Source of the DNA: JBBQAA01 sp038276395
GTDB taxonomy: Bacteria > Actinomycetota > Thermoleophilia > Solirubrobacterales > Solirubrobacteraceae
DNA: 64,000 nucleotides
Direction: 5' to 3'
NCBI GenBank assembly: GCA_038276395.1
Contig: JBBQAA010000074.1
Span: forward strand, 142,578 to 206,577
Position numbers and translations under genes: made by a program. The notes below the pieces were generated by a model that worked only from the letters and a program-made list of their open reading frames with translations, did not search any database and was not told where the DNA came from. Every line of letters starts with the position of its first letter. Within the stretch, counting starts at the first letter, position 1. Shown here piece by piece: positions 31,831-40,192 of the stretch.

Positions 31831-31850
31831 GTCGGGAGGTCCCGACGCTA
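31831..31850 (-). promoter_or_regulatory. TAGCGT -10 box with adjoining palindrome in the hup promoter
   Basis: TAGCGT (31845-31850, minus strand) is followed at once by GTCGGGACCTCCCGAC (31831-31846), 7-bp arms around two bases. The palindrome covers the expected transcription start and could be an operator or a 5' hairpin. Confidence 0.45.
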
Positions 31851-32008
31851 ACAAGGCGCGCGGACGCGCGGGGGAGCCCCGGTACCGCCGATCTCCGCAA
31901 TTTGCGGGAACTTACCGCCGTCGATGCCCGGTTTGCCGCAACGCACGGGCAAGCGGTGCATCGTAAACGAGCCGCTCGGGAAGGTCCCGTCCGCCCGCGG
32001 CCGCGAGA

Positions 32009-32170
32009 ATGAGCGGCATGACGCTCTACCGCGCCGCCTGGCTCGCCGCCGTCCTCATCAGCGCGCTCGTCGCGGCGATCCTCTTCCTGTCGAACTACGT
32101 CGGCTACGGCGTGGTGGCGATCGCCGTCGGGCTCGCGGCCGCTCTGAACCTCACGGGCGGGGACGGCTAG
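32009..32170 (+). CDS. small two-helix membrane protein (53 residues)
   Basis: The frame opens at ATG 32009 (a second ATG at 32018) and ends with TAG 32168-32170. It encodes LAAVLISALVAAILFLS, a short turn (NYVGYG) and a second hydrophobic helix VVAIAVGLAAALNLTGGDG. Third positions are G/C rich. It overlaps the convergent CDF gene by 20 bp. Function unknown. Confidence 0.5.
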   Translation: MSGMTLYRAAWLAAVLISALVAAILFLSNYVGYGVVAIAVGLAAALNLTGGDG

Positions 32171-33068
32171 AGCGCTCGGTGGGGAGCTCGGTGCCGGGGT
32201 GCACGCGATCCTCGGGCTCGAGATGGATGAGGACGTCGGCGCCGCCGAGCCGCCCGGCGATCGCGGTCTCGAGCTCGGGGGCCAGGGCGTGGGCGTCCTC
32301 GAGCGTCGTGCCCGCGCGGAACTGGAGGTGGAGGTCGACGTAGCGCCGGGCGCCGGCGCGGCGGGTGCGGAGCGCGTGGTAGCCCGCCACCCCCCGGAGC
32401 CCGAAGCCGAGCAGCTCGCCCCGGATCGCCGCGAGCTCGGGCTCGGGCAGCGCCTCGTCGACGAGCACGCGGGAGGAGCGCATGAGCAGCCGGACGCCGG
32501 CCACGACGATGGCCACCGCGACGAGGAGCGCCACCGCCGGATCGAGCCACTCCCGGCCCGTGAGCTGCACCGCCACGAGCCCGACGAGCACACCGCACGA
32601 GGTCCAGGCGTCGGTGCGCAGGTGCGCGGCGTCGCCCGCGAGCGCCTCGGACTCCGTCGCTCGCGCGACGCGCCCGAGGTGGGCGGAGATGGCGAAGTTG
32701 GCCACCGCGGAGACGGCGAGCACGGCGATCCCGATCCCCAGGCGCTCGACCGAGCCGCCCACCACGAGCCGGCGGATCGCCTCGTAGACGATGACCGCGG
32801 AGCCGACGAGGATGAGCATCGCCTCGATCGCCGCCGAGAGGCTCTCGATCTTCGCGTGGCCGTAGCGGTGGTCCTCGTCGGCGGGCAGGTCGGCCCGGCG
32901 GACGGAGAAGAAGGCGACGAGCGAGGCGAGCAGGTCGATCGCCGAGTGGACGGCCTCGGTCAGGATCGCCACCGAGCCCGTGAGCGCGCCGGCCACGACC
33001 TTCAGCAGGATGAGCGTGGCGTTGGAGGCGACCGAGAGCCGCGCCGCGCTCGCCTTGACCGGGTTCAC
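32151..33068 (-). CDS. cation diffusion facilitator (CDF) family transporter
   Basis: The 305-residue protein has six membrane helices and the CDF metal sites: HSAIDLLAS in helix 2 and the cytoplasmic RYGHAKIES region; the second H/D pair is GDAAHLRTDAW. A C-terminal cytoplasmic ferredoxin-like domain follows (LHLQFRAG). It exports Zn2+, Mn2+ or Fe2+ against protons. The GTG start overlaps the rdgB stop (GTGA), so it is last in the murI-rph-rdgB operon. Confidence 0.92.
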   Translation of the reverse strand: MNPVKASAARLSVASNATLILLKVVAGALTGSVAILTEAVHSAIDLLASLVAFFSVRRADLPADEDHRYGHAKIESLSAAIEAMLILVGSAVIVYEAIRRLVVGGSVERLGIGIAVLAVSAVANFAISAHLGRVARATESEALAGDAAHLRTDAWTSCGVLVGLVAVQLTGREWLDPAVALLVAVAIVVAGVRLLMRSSRVLVDEALPEPELAAIRGELLGFGLRGVAGYHALRTRRAGARRYVDLHLQFRAGTTLEDAHALAPELETAIAGRLGGADVLIHLEPEDRVHPGTELPTERSSRPRP

Positions 33069-33643
33069 GCCGCGCCCCCGAGGAGCGCGGCGGCGAGGCT
33101 CCGCGCGGCGCGGCCGCGATGGGAGATCGCGTCCTTCTCGGCGTCGGAGAGCTCGGCCATCGTCCGCCCGGTGGCGTCGTCGTCGGGGAGGAACGCCGGG
33201 TCGTAGCCAAAGCCGCCGGTGCCGCGGGGCGCGCCGGCGAGGATGCCGCGGCACTCGCCCTCCCAGCTGCGCTCCTCCCCCGTGACGGGGTCGACGTGGG
33301 CGATCACGCACACGTAGCGCAGCGCCGAGCCCGCGGGCGCCTCGGCGAGGAGCTTCGCGAGGTTCGCCTCGTCGCTCGCGCCCTCCCCCGCGAAGCGCGC
33401 CGAGCGGACGCCGGGGGCGCCGCCGAGCGCCGCCGCCTCGATTCCGGAGTCGTCGGCGAAGGCGGCCCGGCCCGTGGCCGCGGCGGCCGTGCGGGCCTTG
33501 GGCAGCGCGTTTGCGCGGAAGGTCTCCCCGGTCTCGGGCGGCAGCTCGACGGCCTCGGGCAGCGCCAGCAGCTCGAATCCGGGCAGCAGGCGCGCTAGCT
33601 CCCGGAGCTTGTGGGGGTTGCGGGTGGCGAGGACGAGCTGCAT
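33065..33643 (-). CDS. rdgB: XTP/dITP diphosphatase (HAM1/RdgB)
   Basis: The 192-residue protein has the start VLATRNPHKLRELA, the FADDSGIEAAALGGAPGVRSARFAG core (split here at FADDSG and GVRSARFAG), and GFGYDPAFLP and ISHRGRA. It removes deaminated purine nucleoside triphosphates. In many bacteria it lies beside rph and murI, as here. Confidence 0.95.
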   Translation of the reverse strand: MQLVLATRNPHKLRELARLLPGFELLALPEAVELPPETGETFRANALPKARTAAAATGRAAFADDSGIEAAALGGAPGVRSARFAGEGASDEANLAKLLAEAPAGSALRYVCVIAHVDPVTGEERSWEGECRGILAGAPRGTGGFGYDPAFLPDDDATGRTMAELSDAEKDAISHRGRAARSLAAALLGGAA

Positions 33644-33680
33644 GGCCGGCGGGCCGGCGGCGGCCGCCGGCGGGACGGAA

Positions 33681-34394
33681 TTATCCCGCGATGGCCGCGT
33701 CCTGCGTCGCGCGCAGCTCGCTCACGCCCTTGGCCCCGAGCGCGAGCAGCGCGTCGAGGTTGGCGCGGGAGAGCGGCGTGCGCTCGGCGGTGGCCTGGAC
33801 CTCGACGAGCTCCCCCTCCCCCGTCATGACGATGTTGGCGTCGACCTCGGCGGTCGAGTCCTCGGCGTAGTCGAGGTCGAGCAGCGGCGTGCCCGCGACG
33901 ATCCCACAGGAGACCGCCGCGACCTGGCCGGAGAGCGGGACCGCCGCCAGCCGGCCCTGCTCGACGAGCCCACGGCAGGCCAGCGCGAGCGCCACGTAGC
34001 CGCCGGTGATGGCCGCGCAGCGGGTGCCGCCGTCGGCGGTGAGGACGTCGCAGTCGATCCACACAGTCCGCTCCCCAAGCGCGGCGAAGTCGACGACGCC
34101 GCGCAGCGCGCGGCCGATCAGGCGCTGGATCTCCACGGTGCGGCCGTCGGGCCGGCCCTTGCTCACGTCCCGCTGCTTGCGCTGGCCCGTGGAGGCGGGG
34201 AGCATCCCGTACTCCGCCGTGACCCAGCCCGTGCCCCGGCCCTTCATCCACCGCGGGACGGACTCCTCGACGCTCGCCGTGCAGATGACGCGGGTCTCCC
34301 CGGCGACCATGAGCGCCGAGCCGCTGGCCGAGGGGACGAAGCCGGTCTCGATCCGCAGCGGGCGCAGGGCGTCGGCGGGGCGCTCGCGGCTCAC
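33681..34394 (-). CDS. rph: ribonuclease PH
   Basis: The 237-residue phosphorolytic exonuclease has RPADALRPLRIETGF, the GKGRPDGRTVEIQRLIGRAL loop (here GRPDGRTVEIQ) and TVWIDCDVLTADGGTRCAA. It trims the 3' ends of tRNA precursors. The GTG start overlaps the murI stop (GTGA). Confidence 0.96.
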   Translation of the reverse strand: MSRERPADALRPLRIETGFVPSASGSALMVAGETRVICTASVEESVPRWMKGRGTGWVTAEYGMLPASTGQRKQRDVSKGRPDGRTVEIQRLIGRALRGVVDFAALGERTVWIDCDVLTADGGTRCAAITGGYVALALACRGLVEQGRLAAVPLSGQVAAVSCGIVAGTPLLDLDYAEDSTAEVDANIVMTGEGELVEVQATAERTPLSRANLDALLALGAKGVSELRATQDAAIAG

Positions 34395-35227
34395 GCGGCG
34401 ACCCTCTCACCCGAGGCGAGATCGACGTGGGCGACGTCGAGGAGCGGCATCTGGAGAAAGCGCGTGCCCAGCTCGCGGAAGGAGGCGACGTCGGCCGTGC
34501 ACTCGAAGCGGTAGGCGCCCTCGCCGGCGGCGCCCGAGAGCAGCGCGCGCCGGGCCAGCGTGTGCTCGACGCGGCGGGCGACGGCGTCGCCGGCGGAGAC
34601 GAGCGTCACCTCGCGCCCGAGCATCCGCCGGAGCATCGGGGCGACGAGCGGGTAGTGGGTGCAGCCGAGCACGACGGTGTCGACCGCCGCCTCCCGCAGC
34701 GGCTCGACGTACTCGCGTACGGTCTCGACGACGCGCTGATCGAAGGGGAAGCCGCTCTGGATGATCGGCGCGAGGTCGGGACAGGCCACGGGCAGGAGCG
34801 TGACGTGCGGGTCGGCCGCCCGCACCGCGCGCTCATACGCGCCGCTGGCCACCGTGGCGGGCGTGGCCAGGAGTCCGATCCGCCCCGTGCGAGTCGCCTC
34901 CACGGCGAGCTGGGCCTCGGGTGCGACGACGCCGACGACATCGACGCCGCGACGCTCCCCCAGGTCCTCGAGCGCGGGCAGCGCGGCGGAGGTGGCCGAG
35001 TTGCAGGCCACGACGAGGAGCTTCGCGCCCGCGTCGAGCAGCCGCTCGGCGATCTCGAGCGCGAAGCCCCGCAGCTCCTCGGGGGTGCGCGTGCCGTAGG
35101 GGAAGCGCGCCGTGTCCCCCAGGTAGAGGAAGTCCTCGGCCGGGAGCTGGACGAGCAGCTCGTGGAGCACGGTGAGCCCGCCGACGCCGGAGTCGAAGAC
35201 GCCGATGGGATCCAGGCGGGCGGGCAC
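34391..35227 (-). CDS. murI: glutamate racemase
   Basis: The 278-residue enzyme supplies D-glutamate for peptidoglycan. It has IGVFDSGVGGLTV at the start, the two catalytic cysteines in VVACNSAT and LGCTHYPL, and GDTARFPYG. The GTG at 35227 is chosen; frames extending further upstream read antisense through the pilin-like and GT4 genes. It is the first gene of murI-rph-rdgB-CDF. Confidence 0.95.
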   Translation of the reverse strand: MPARLDPIGVFDSGVGGLTVLHELLVQLPAEDFLYLGDTARFPYGTRTPEELRGFALEIAERLLDAGAKLLVVACNSATSAALPALEDLGERRGVDVVGVVAPEAQLAVEATRTGRIGLLATPATVASGAYERAVRAADPHVTLLPVACPDLAPIIQSGFPFDQRVVETVREYVEPLREAAVDTVVLGCTHYPLVAPMLRRMLGREVTLVSAGDAVARRVEHTLARRALLSGAAGEGAYRFECTADVASFRELGTRFLQMPLLDVAHVDLASGERVAA

Positions 35228-35256
35228 ACCGTGATGGTGCCAAACGGCACGGGCGG

Positions 35257-35490
35257 CTACTTGCCGCCCACGCTCTCCATGGCCTTGCGGATCTGCCTGA
35301 CGATCGTCTCGGCGATGTGGGTGGCGCCGAACTTCTGGGATCGCGTGGCGAGGACGACGCCGGCGAGGACGACGGAGACGAGCATGATGAGGGCGACGTA
35401 CTCGACGGTGCCCTGCCCGGACTCGCGCCTGAGCGCGGCGGGAGCGTTGAGCAGGGTGGCGTGGATGCGGCCGAAGAGGCGGTAGGGCAC
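35257..35490 (-). CDS. Flp/Fap-type pilin-like protein
   Basis: The 77-residue protein has ESGQGTVEYVALIMLVSVVLAG, the Flp type IVb pilin pattern with Gly, Glu5-like residue and a hydrophobic helix after a processing site. It ends in a basic, charged tail. The GTG start at 35490 has an AAGGAG Shine-Dalgarno about 7 nt before it. No prepilin peptidase, tadA or other pilus genes are in the window, so it may be part of a distant Tad/Flp locus. Confidence 0.75.
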   Translation of the reverse strand: MPYRLFGRIHATLLNAPAALRRESGQGTVEYVALIMLVSVVLAGVVLATRSQKFGATHIAETIVRQIRKAMESVGGK

Positions 35491-35599
35491 GGGGGGACTC
35501 CTTCTGGGGAGGGGTTGACGGTGCGCCGCCGATGCTCCGCCGTCCCGTGTCGCGGATCCAGACGCAAGGGTGAGAAGAGTGCGACATCCTCGTACCGGA

Positions 35600-36541
35600 A
35601 TGCGCGCGCTCATCGTCACGAACATGTACCCGACCCGCGAGCGCCCGGAGCTCGGGAGCTTCGTGCGCGACCAGGTCGACGCCCTGCGCGGGCTCGGCGC
35701 CGAGATCGAGGTCTTCGCCTTTCCCCCCGGCGGGCCCGGCGCCTACCTGCGCGCGACCCGGGCGGCCCGCGCCCGCCACGGCGGGGGGCGGTGGGATGTG
35801 GTGCACGCCCACTTCGGCCTCTCGGCGCTGCCCGCGCTCGCCGTGCGCGGCGCGCCGCACGGGGTGACGCTGCACGGCACGGACCTCCGCCATCCCCGCT
35901 CGGGCCGGATCACGCGGGCGCTGCTGCACGGGATCGACCTGCCCGCGGCGGTCTCGCCCGAGCTCGCGGCCGAGGTGCCGCGGCGCGCCGTGCGCGGGCG
36001 GGAGGTCGCCGTCCTGCCCTGCGGCGTGGCCACCGGACGCTTCCGGCCGCTCTCCCGCGCGGAGGCCCGCCGGGAGCTCGGGCTCGACCCGGACACGCCG
36101 TTCGTCCTCCTGCCCGCCGACCCCGCCCGGCCCGTCAAGCGCGCCGACCGCGCCCGCGCGCTGGCCGCCGCCGCGGGCGTGCCGCTGCGCACGCTCGGCG
36201 GCGTCGCGCCGGCCGCGGTCCCGCTGTGGGTCAACGCCGCCGCTGCGGTGCTCGTCCCCTCCGAGAGCGAGGGCTTCGGGCTCGCGCTGCTCGAGGCGCT
36301 GGCCTGCGACGTGCCCGTGCTGGCCACGCCCGTCGGCGTCGCGCCCGCCGCGCTCGCCGAGCTGCCGGGGGCGCTGTGCGCGCCGTGGGATCTCCCGACC
36401 TGGCTCGCCGCCCTGCGCCCGCACCTCGCGGTGCACGACCCTCGCGTGGAGGGCCGGGAGCGCGCCGAGCGCTGGTCGGCCGAGCGCATGGCGGCGAGGG
36501 TGCTCGAGGCGTGGGAAGCGCTCCTATCCTCCAGAAGCTGA
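35600..36541 (+). CDS. GT4-family glycosyltransferase
   Basis: The 313-residue GT-B protein has the N-terminal IVTNMYPTRERPELGSFV typical of exopolysaccharide-type GT4 enzymes, HGTDLRHPRSG in the acceptor domain, and the ESEGFGLALLEALACDVPVLATP motif with the EX7E glutamates. The ATG at 35600 follows the first strand pattern. The sugar and acceptor are unknown. Its last codons overlap the start of the next gene. Confidence 0.85.
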   Translation: MRALIVTNMYPTRERPELGSFVRDQVDALRGLGAEIEVFAFPPGGPGAYLRATRAARARHGGGRWDVVHAHFGLSALPALAVRGAPHGVTLHGTDLRHPRSGRITRALLHGIDLPAAVSPELAAEVPRRAVRGREVAVLPCGVATGRFRPLSRAEARRELGLDPDTPFVLLPADPARPVKRADRARALAAAAGVPLRTLGGVAPAAVPLWVNAAAAVLVPSESEGFGLALLEALACDVPVLATPVGVAPAALAELPGALCAPWDLPTWLAALRPHLAVHDPRVEGRERAERWSAERMAARVLEAWEALLSSRS

Positions 36542-36891
36542 GCGCCATCGCCGAGCGTCCGGGCCTCCGGGAGCGAAGCCGGCTTCGCTCCCGCGCGCGC
36601 CACCTGCGGGCGCTGCGGGAGGTCCAGCTCCGGGACCTCGGCGGGATCGTCCTCGAGCTCGCCCGCGCGGGCCGCGAGCGCGCCGACCTCGTAGCCGAGA
36701 AGGTCGCCGTGCTCGCGCGCACCGACGAGGAGCTGCGCGGCCTCGCCGCCGTGCTCGGGGACCTCTCCGCGGAGGCCGAGCTGCGGGCGCCCGGGAGCGG
36801 CGGTAGCTGTCCGCGCTGCCACGCGGTGCACGGCAGCGCCGACCGCTTCTGCGCGGCGTGCGGCACGGAGCTCGGAGGGCCCGCGGCGTGA
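36511..36891 (+). CDS. zinc-ribbon protein with helical N-terminus
   Basis: The ~126-residue protein has a charged, helical region (VQLRDLGGIVLELARAGRE, then a second helix) and a C-terminal zinc ribbon CPRCHAVHGSADRFCAACG. The most likely start is the GTG at 36511 inside the end of the GT4 gene; a CTG at 36538 overlapping its stop as CTGA is another possibility. A 24-bp perfect palindrome lies in the coding sequence near the N-terminus. Function unknown. Confidence 0.6.
   Translation: MGSAPILQKLSAIAERPGLRERSRLRSRARHLRALREVQLRDLGGIVLELARAGRERADLVAEKVAVLARTDEELRGLAAVLGDLSAEAELRAPGSGGSCPRCHAVHGSADRFCAACGTELGGPAA
36569..36592. repeat. 24-bp perfect palindrome in coding sequence
   Basis: GGGAGCGAAGCCGGCTTCGC followed by TCCC forms a perfect self-complementary 24-mer. 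It encodes an Arg/Ser-rich stretch of the zinc-ribbon protein. It differs from the glmM palindrome. Confidence 0.75.
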
Positions 36892-37520
36892 GCGCCGAGC
36901 GGTCGGGCGGGCCCTCGAGCGCGGTGAGTACGCCCGAGGCGCCGGCGGCGGCGCCCGCCGCCGAGCCCTCCGCCGTGGAGCCGGCGGGCGCCACGGCCTG
37001 CCCGCGCTGCGGTGCCGAGCTCGCGCCGGGCCAGGAGTGGTGCACGATGGGCGGCTTCGCGGCGCGCACCCGCATCGTTCCCGCCCAGGGCTGGTGCCTT
37101 CCCTTCGCCCTGGCCGGGCTCGTCGCCCTGCTCGCGGGCGCGGCACTGGCCGTCTGGCTCGTCTCCCTCTCCGACGACGCGACCACGAGCGCCGCCACCC
37201 TCACGACGGCGCAGGCCGTGGCCCCGGCCCGGCCGCACCCGGACGGTCACGAGGACGACGAACGGACCCACCGTGACCGTGACGGCAGCCGGGCCGACCC
37301 GGACGGTGACCCGGGCCGTGACCGTCGGGGCGGGGGCGCCATCCCCCGCCGCCTTCCCCGGCTGGCCGGCGGGCATCCTGGCCTTCTCGGGTACCGAGGC
37401 GGGGGCCAGGAAGCACGCCGCCGGGCTCGCCGCCGCCGGATTCGCGCCAGGCTTCCTGGCCGCCTCCCGCTTCAACGCCCCTCGGCGACCACGAGGGCGA
37501 TCGCGTCAAGAGCAGGCTGA
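36888..37520 (+). pseudogene. zinc-ribbon membrane protein, probably frameshifted
   Basis: It starts with GTG overlapping the previous stop (GTGA): an Ala/Pro-rich leader, CPRCGAELAPGQEWC, and a hydrophobic helix (FALAGLVALLAGAALAVWLV). Near 37225 the G/C-third frame changes; the continuation in the next frame is TVTVTAAGPTRTVTRAVTV and GWPAGILAFSGTEAGARKHA, which resembles SPOR-like proteins of this type. A further change occurs near 37475. The annotated frame runs to 37520 with Arg-rich antisense-like sequence. Decay or sequencing indels. Confidence 0.55.
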
Positions 37521-37595
37521 GCGCGCGGTGCCAGCCCCGGAGCGCCGCCGCGTCGGCGGCGATCCCGGCGGTGAAGGGGCGGTCCTACGGCACGC

Positions 37596-38603
37596 TCAGG
37601 TCGGCGGCCGGCGCGCCGCCGCCGCCAGCGGGTGCACCGCGAGCTCTGGCGCGGGCCGCGGCTCCTCCCGCCCGAGCTCCGCGAGCGTCAGCGCCACGCC
37701 GCGGGCGAGCGCGCCGACGTCGTAGCCGCCCTCGAGCAGCACGCCCACCGGCGCCTCCGCCTCCGCGCCCAGGCGGCGCACCGACGCCGCCATCGCCGCG
37801 AAGCCCGCGTCGGTGACGCGGCACGACGCGAGGGGATCGTCGGCGTGGGCGTCGTAGCCCGCGGAGACGAGGATCAGCTCCGGCGCGAGCTCCCGCGCCC
37901 GGGGCACGACGACGTGCTCGACGAGCGAGCACCACGTCTCGTCCCCGGACCCGGCCGGCACGGGCAGGTTGAGCGTGAAGCCCTCCCCGGCGCCGCGCCC
38001 GCGCTCCGTGGCGGGGCCTGTCCCCGGGTAGAGCGGCGCTTGGTGGATCGAGACGAAGAGGGTCCGGGGATCCTCGAGCAGGATGTCGTGGGTCCCGTTG
38101 CCGTGGTGGACGTCCCAGTCGAGCACGAGCACCCGCGAGAGGCCGCGGACCTCCGTGGCGTGGCGCGCGGCGACGGCCGCGTTGGCGAACAGGCAGAAGC
38201 CCATCGCCCGCGCCGCCTCGGCGTGGTGGCCGGGGGGGCGGTGGGCGCTCATGCCCGCCGGCGCGCTGCCGTCGAGCAGCAGATCCACGAGGGCGACGGC
38301 GCCGCCCGTGGAGTGGAGCGCCGCCGCCCACGAGCCCGGCGAGACGAGCGTGTCGGCGTCGAGGTAGACGGCCCCGCCGGCCGCGGCGGCACACGCGCGG
38401 CGGATCTCCTCCACGTAGGCCTCGGGGTGGACGAGCGCCAGCGCCGCCGCGCTCACCTCCGGCGATTCGGCGGTCTCGAAGCCCATCCAGTCGCGCGCCG
38501 CGAGCTCGCGCTCGAGCACGCGGATCCGGTGGGCGGCCTCGGGGTAGGGGCCGGTGTCGTGCTCCAGGGAGGACGGATGGCGGAGGTAGATTGGCGCGCC
38601 CAT
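37596..38603 (-). CDS. histone deacetylase/AcuC-like family protein
   Basis: The ~335-residue protein has the class II HDAC pattern: HRPPGHHAEAARAMGFC (active-site His pair), LDWDVHHGNGTHDIL (metal-binding Asp and His), VSAGYDAHADDPL and a late LLEGGYD Tyr. It probably deacetylates a protein lysine or small amide. I chose the ATG at 38603, which shares CATG with the nadB ATG on the other strand; an ATG at 38621 lies inside nadB. Confidence 0.9.
   Translation of the reverse strand: MGAPIYLRHPSSLEHDTGPYPEAAHRIRVLERELAARDWMGFETAESPEVSAAALALVHPEAYVEEIRRACAAAAGGAVYLDADTLVSPGSWAAALHSTGGAVALVDLLLDGSAPAGMSAHRPPGHHAEAARAMGFCLFANAAVAARHATEVRGLSRVLVLDWDVHHGNGTHDILLEDPRTLFVSIHQAPLYPGTGPATERGRGAGEGFTLNLPVPAGSGDETWCSLVEHVVVPRARELAPELILVSAGYDAHADDPLASCRVTDAGFAAMAASVRRLGAEAEAPVGVLLEGGYDVGALARGVALTLAELGREEPRPAPELAVHPLAAAARRPPT
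38587..38592 (+). promoter_or_regulatory. TAGATT -10 box for nadB
   Basis: TAGATT ends 9 nt before the nadB ATG and lies inside the first codons of the divergent deacetylase gene. Confidence 0.45.
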
Positions 38604-40062
38604 GGCGGCTGAGTCTTCCACGCCGCCCGACCTCGTCGTGGTGGGCGCCGGCGCCGCCGGCCTCTACGCGGCGCTCTGCGCGGCCCGGTCGGGAGCGCGG
38701 GTCGCACTCGTCTCGGCCACCCCCCTGGCCGAGTCGGCGAGCTACTGGGCCCAGGGCGGAGTCGCCGCCGCGCTGGCGGAGGGCGACTCAGCGGAGCTCC
38801 ACCGCGAGGACACCGAGCGCGCGGGCCGCGGCGCCGTCCGCGACTCGGCGGCGGCGCTGCTCGCTCGTGACGCGCCCGCGGCCGTCGCCGATCTCGAGGC
38901 GCTCGGCGTCCACTTCGACGCCGACCGCGAGGGGCGGCTCGCGCTCGGGCTCGAGGGCGGCCACTCCGCCCGCCGCGTCGTCCACGCGGGCGGGAGCGCC
39001 ACCGGGCGGCGCATCACCCGCGAGCTCTCCGCCGGCGCCGCCGAGCACCCGCGCATCGACGTGCTCGAGCGCACGAGCGCGGTCGCCCTCCTGCTGGCCG
39101 GGGATGGATCGTGCGCCGGGCTCGCGTGCGACGACGGGCGGCAGATCCCCGCGCGCGCCGTCCTCCTCGCCACCGGCGGCGCCGCGGCGCTGTGGGCGCG
39201 GACGACGAACCCTCCGGGCGCCACGGGCAAGGGCCTCGCGCTGGCCTACGCCGCCGGCGCCGCGCTCGCCGACCTCGAGCTCGTCCAGTTCCACCCGACC
39301 GCGCTGGCGGGCACGAGCGAGGACGGCTTTCTCATCACCGAGGCGATGCGCGGGGAGGGGGCGCTCCTGCTCGACGCGGGCGGAGAGCGCTTCGTCAACG
39401 AGCTCGCTCCGCGCGACGTGGTCGCGCTCGCGGTGCAGGCGCGCCTCTCGGAGACCGGCGGCGGCCCCGTCAGCCTCGACCTCCGCGGGGTCGACATGGC
39501 GGGCTTCCCCAACGTCGCCGCCGCGCTTCGCCGCGCCGGCCTCGACCCCGCCGGGGACCTCGTTCCCGTGGCCCCGGCCGCCCACTACGTTATGGGCGGG
39601 ATCGCCACCGACCTCGACGGCCGCTCCTCCCTCCCCGGGCTGCTCGCCGTCGGCGAATGCGCGTGCACGGGCCTGCACGGCGCCAACCGGCTTGCCTCCA
39701 ACTCGCTCTCGGAGTGCTTCGTCTTCGGCGCGCGCGCCGCGCGCGCCGCGCTCGACGCGCCGGCCTCCGGAGGCGGGCGGGCGACGATCGCCGACCCGGG
39801 CCCCGCCCTCGCCCCGCCCGCGGTATCCACACGCGCGGCCCTCTGGCGGAACGCCGGTCTGCAGCGGAGCCCGGAGGGGCTGCGCGCGCTCGCCTCCGAC
39901 CCCCATCCGCTCGCGCGGCTCGTGGCCGCGAGCGCGCTCGCGCGCGAGGAGTCCCGTGGCGCGCACCGTCGGGCCGACCGGCCGGAGACCGACCCCGCGC
40001 TCGACCGGCGCCACGTCGTCCACGTGTCAGCCGGCGAACCGGTGCTGGAGGTCTGGGAGTGA
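38602..40062 (+). CDS. nadB: L-aspartate oxidase
   Basis: The 486-residue flavoenzyme has the N-terminal FAD fold VVVGAGAAGLYAALCAA, then ESASYWAQGGVAAAL, GHSARRVVHAGG, RFVNELAPRDVVALAV and the GLHGANRLASNSLSE segment. It oxidises aspartate to iminoaspartate, the first step to quinolinate and NAD. NadA and NadC are not in the window. The C-terminal helical domain is somewhat short. Confidence 0.93.
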   Translation: MAAESSTPPDLVVVGAGAAGLYAALCAARSGARVALVSATPLAESASYWAQGGVAAALAEGDSAELHREDTERAGRGAVRDSAAALLARDAPAAVADLEALGVHFDADREGRLALGLEGGHSARRVVHAGGSATGRRITRELSAGAAEHPRIDVLERTSAVALLLAGDGSCAGLACDDGRQIPARAVLLATGGAAALWARTTNPPGATGKGLALAYAAGAALADLELVQFHPTALAGTSEDGFLITEAMRGEGALLLDAGGERFVNELAPRDVVALAVQARLSETGGGPVSLDLRGVDMAGFPNVAAALRRAGLDPAGDLVPVAPAAHYVMGGIATDLDGRSSLPGLLAVGECACTGLHGANRLASNSLSECFVFGARAARAALDAPASGGGRATIADPGPALAPPAVSTRAALWRNAGLQRSPEGLRALASDPHPLARLVAASALAREESRGAHRRADRPETDPALDRRHVVHVSAGEPVLEVWE

Positions 40063-40094
40063 TCCACGCGGCCCTCCTCCCCGCAACTCTCTGA

Positions 40095-40109
40095 TTAACC
40101 CGTGGTTAA
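40095..40109. promoter_or_regulatory. TTAACC-CGT-GGTTAA palindrome, possible operator
   Basis: A perfect 6-bp inverted repeat with a 3-nt spacer lies in the intergenic region about 85 nt before the ATG at 40193. It is one of the most AT-rich sites in the window, where a -35 element could lie. Confidence 0.4.
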
Positions 40110-40192
40110 CGGAGAGGCACCCGCCGTCTTCATACGGAGCGGCGACCGTAACGCACGGAAAAGCAGGGAGAGAGAGGGAAGCCGCCGGGTCC

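Noticed and set aside
34391..36436. 681-codon frame including murI
   Set aside because: Everything before GTG 35227 is antisense to the pilin-like and GT4 genes, and is low complexity.
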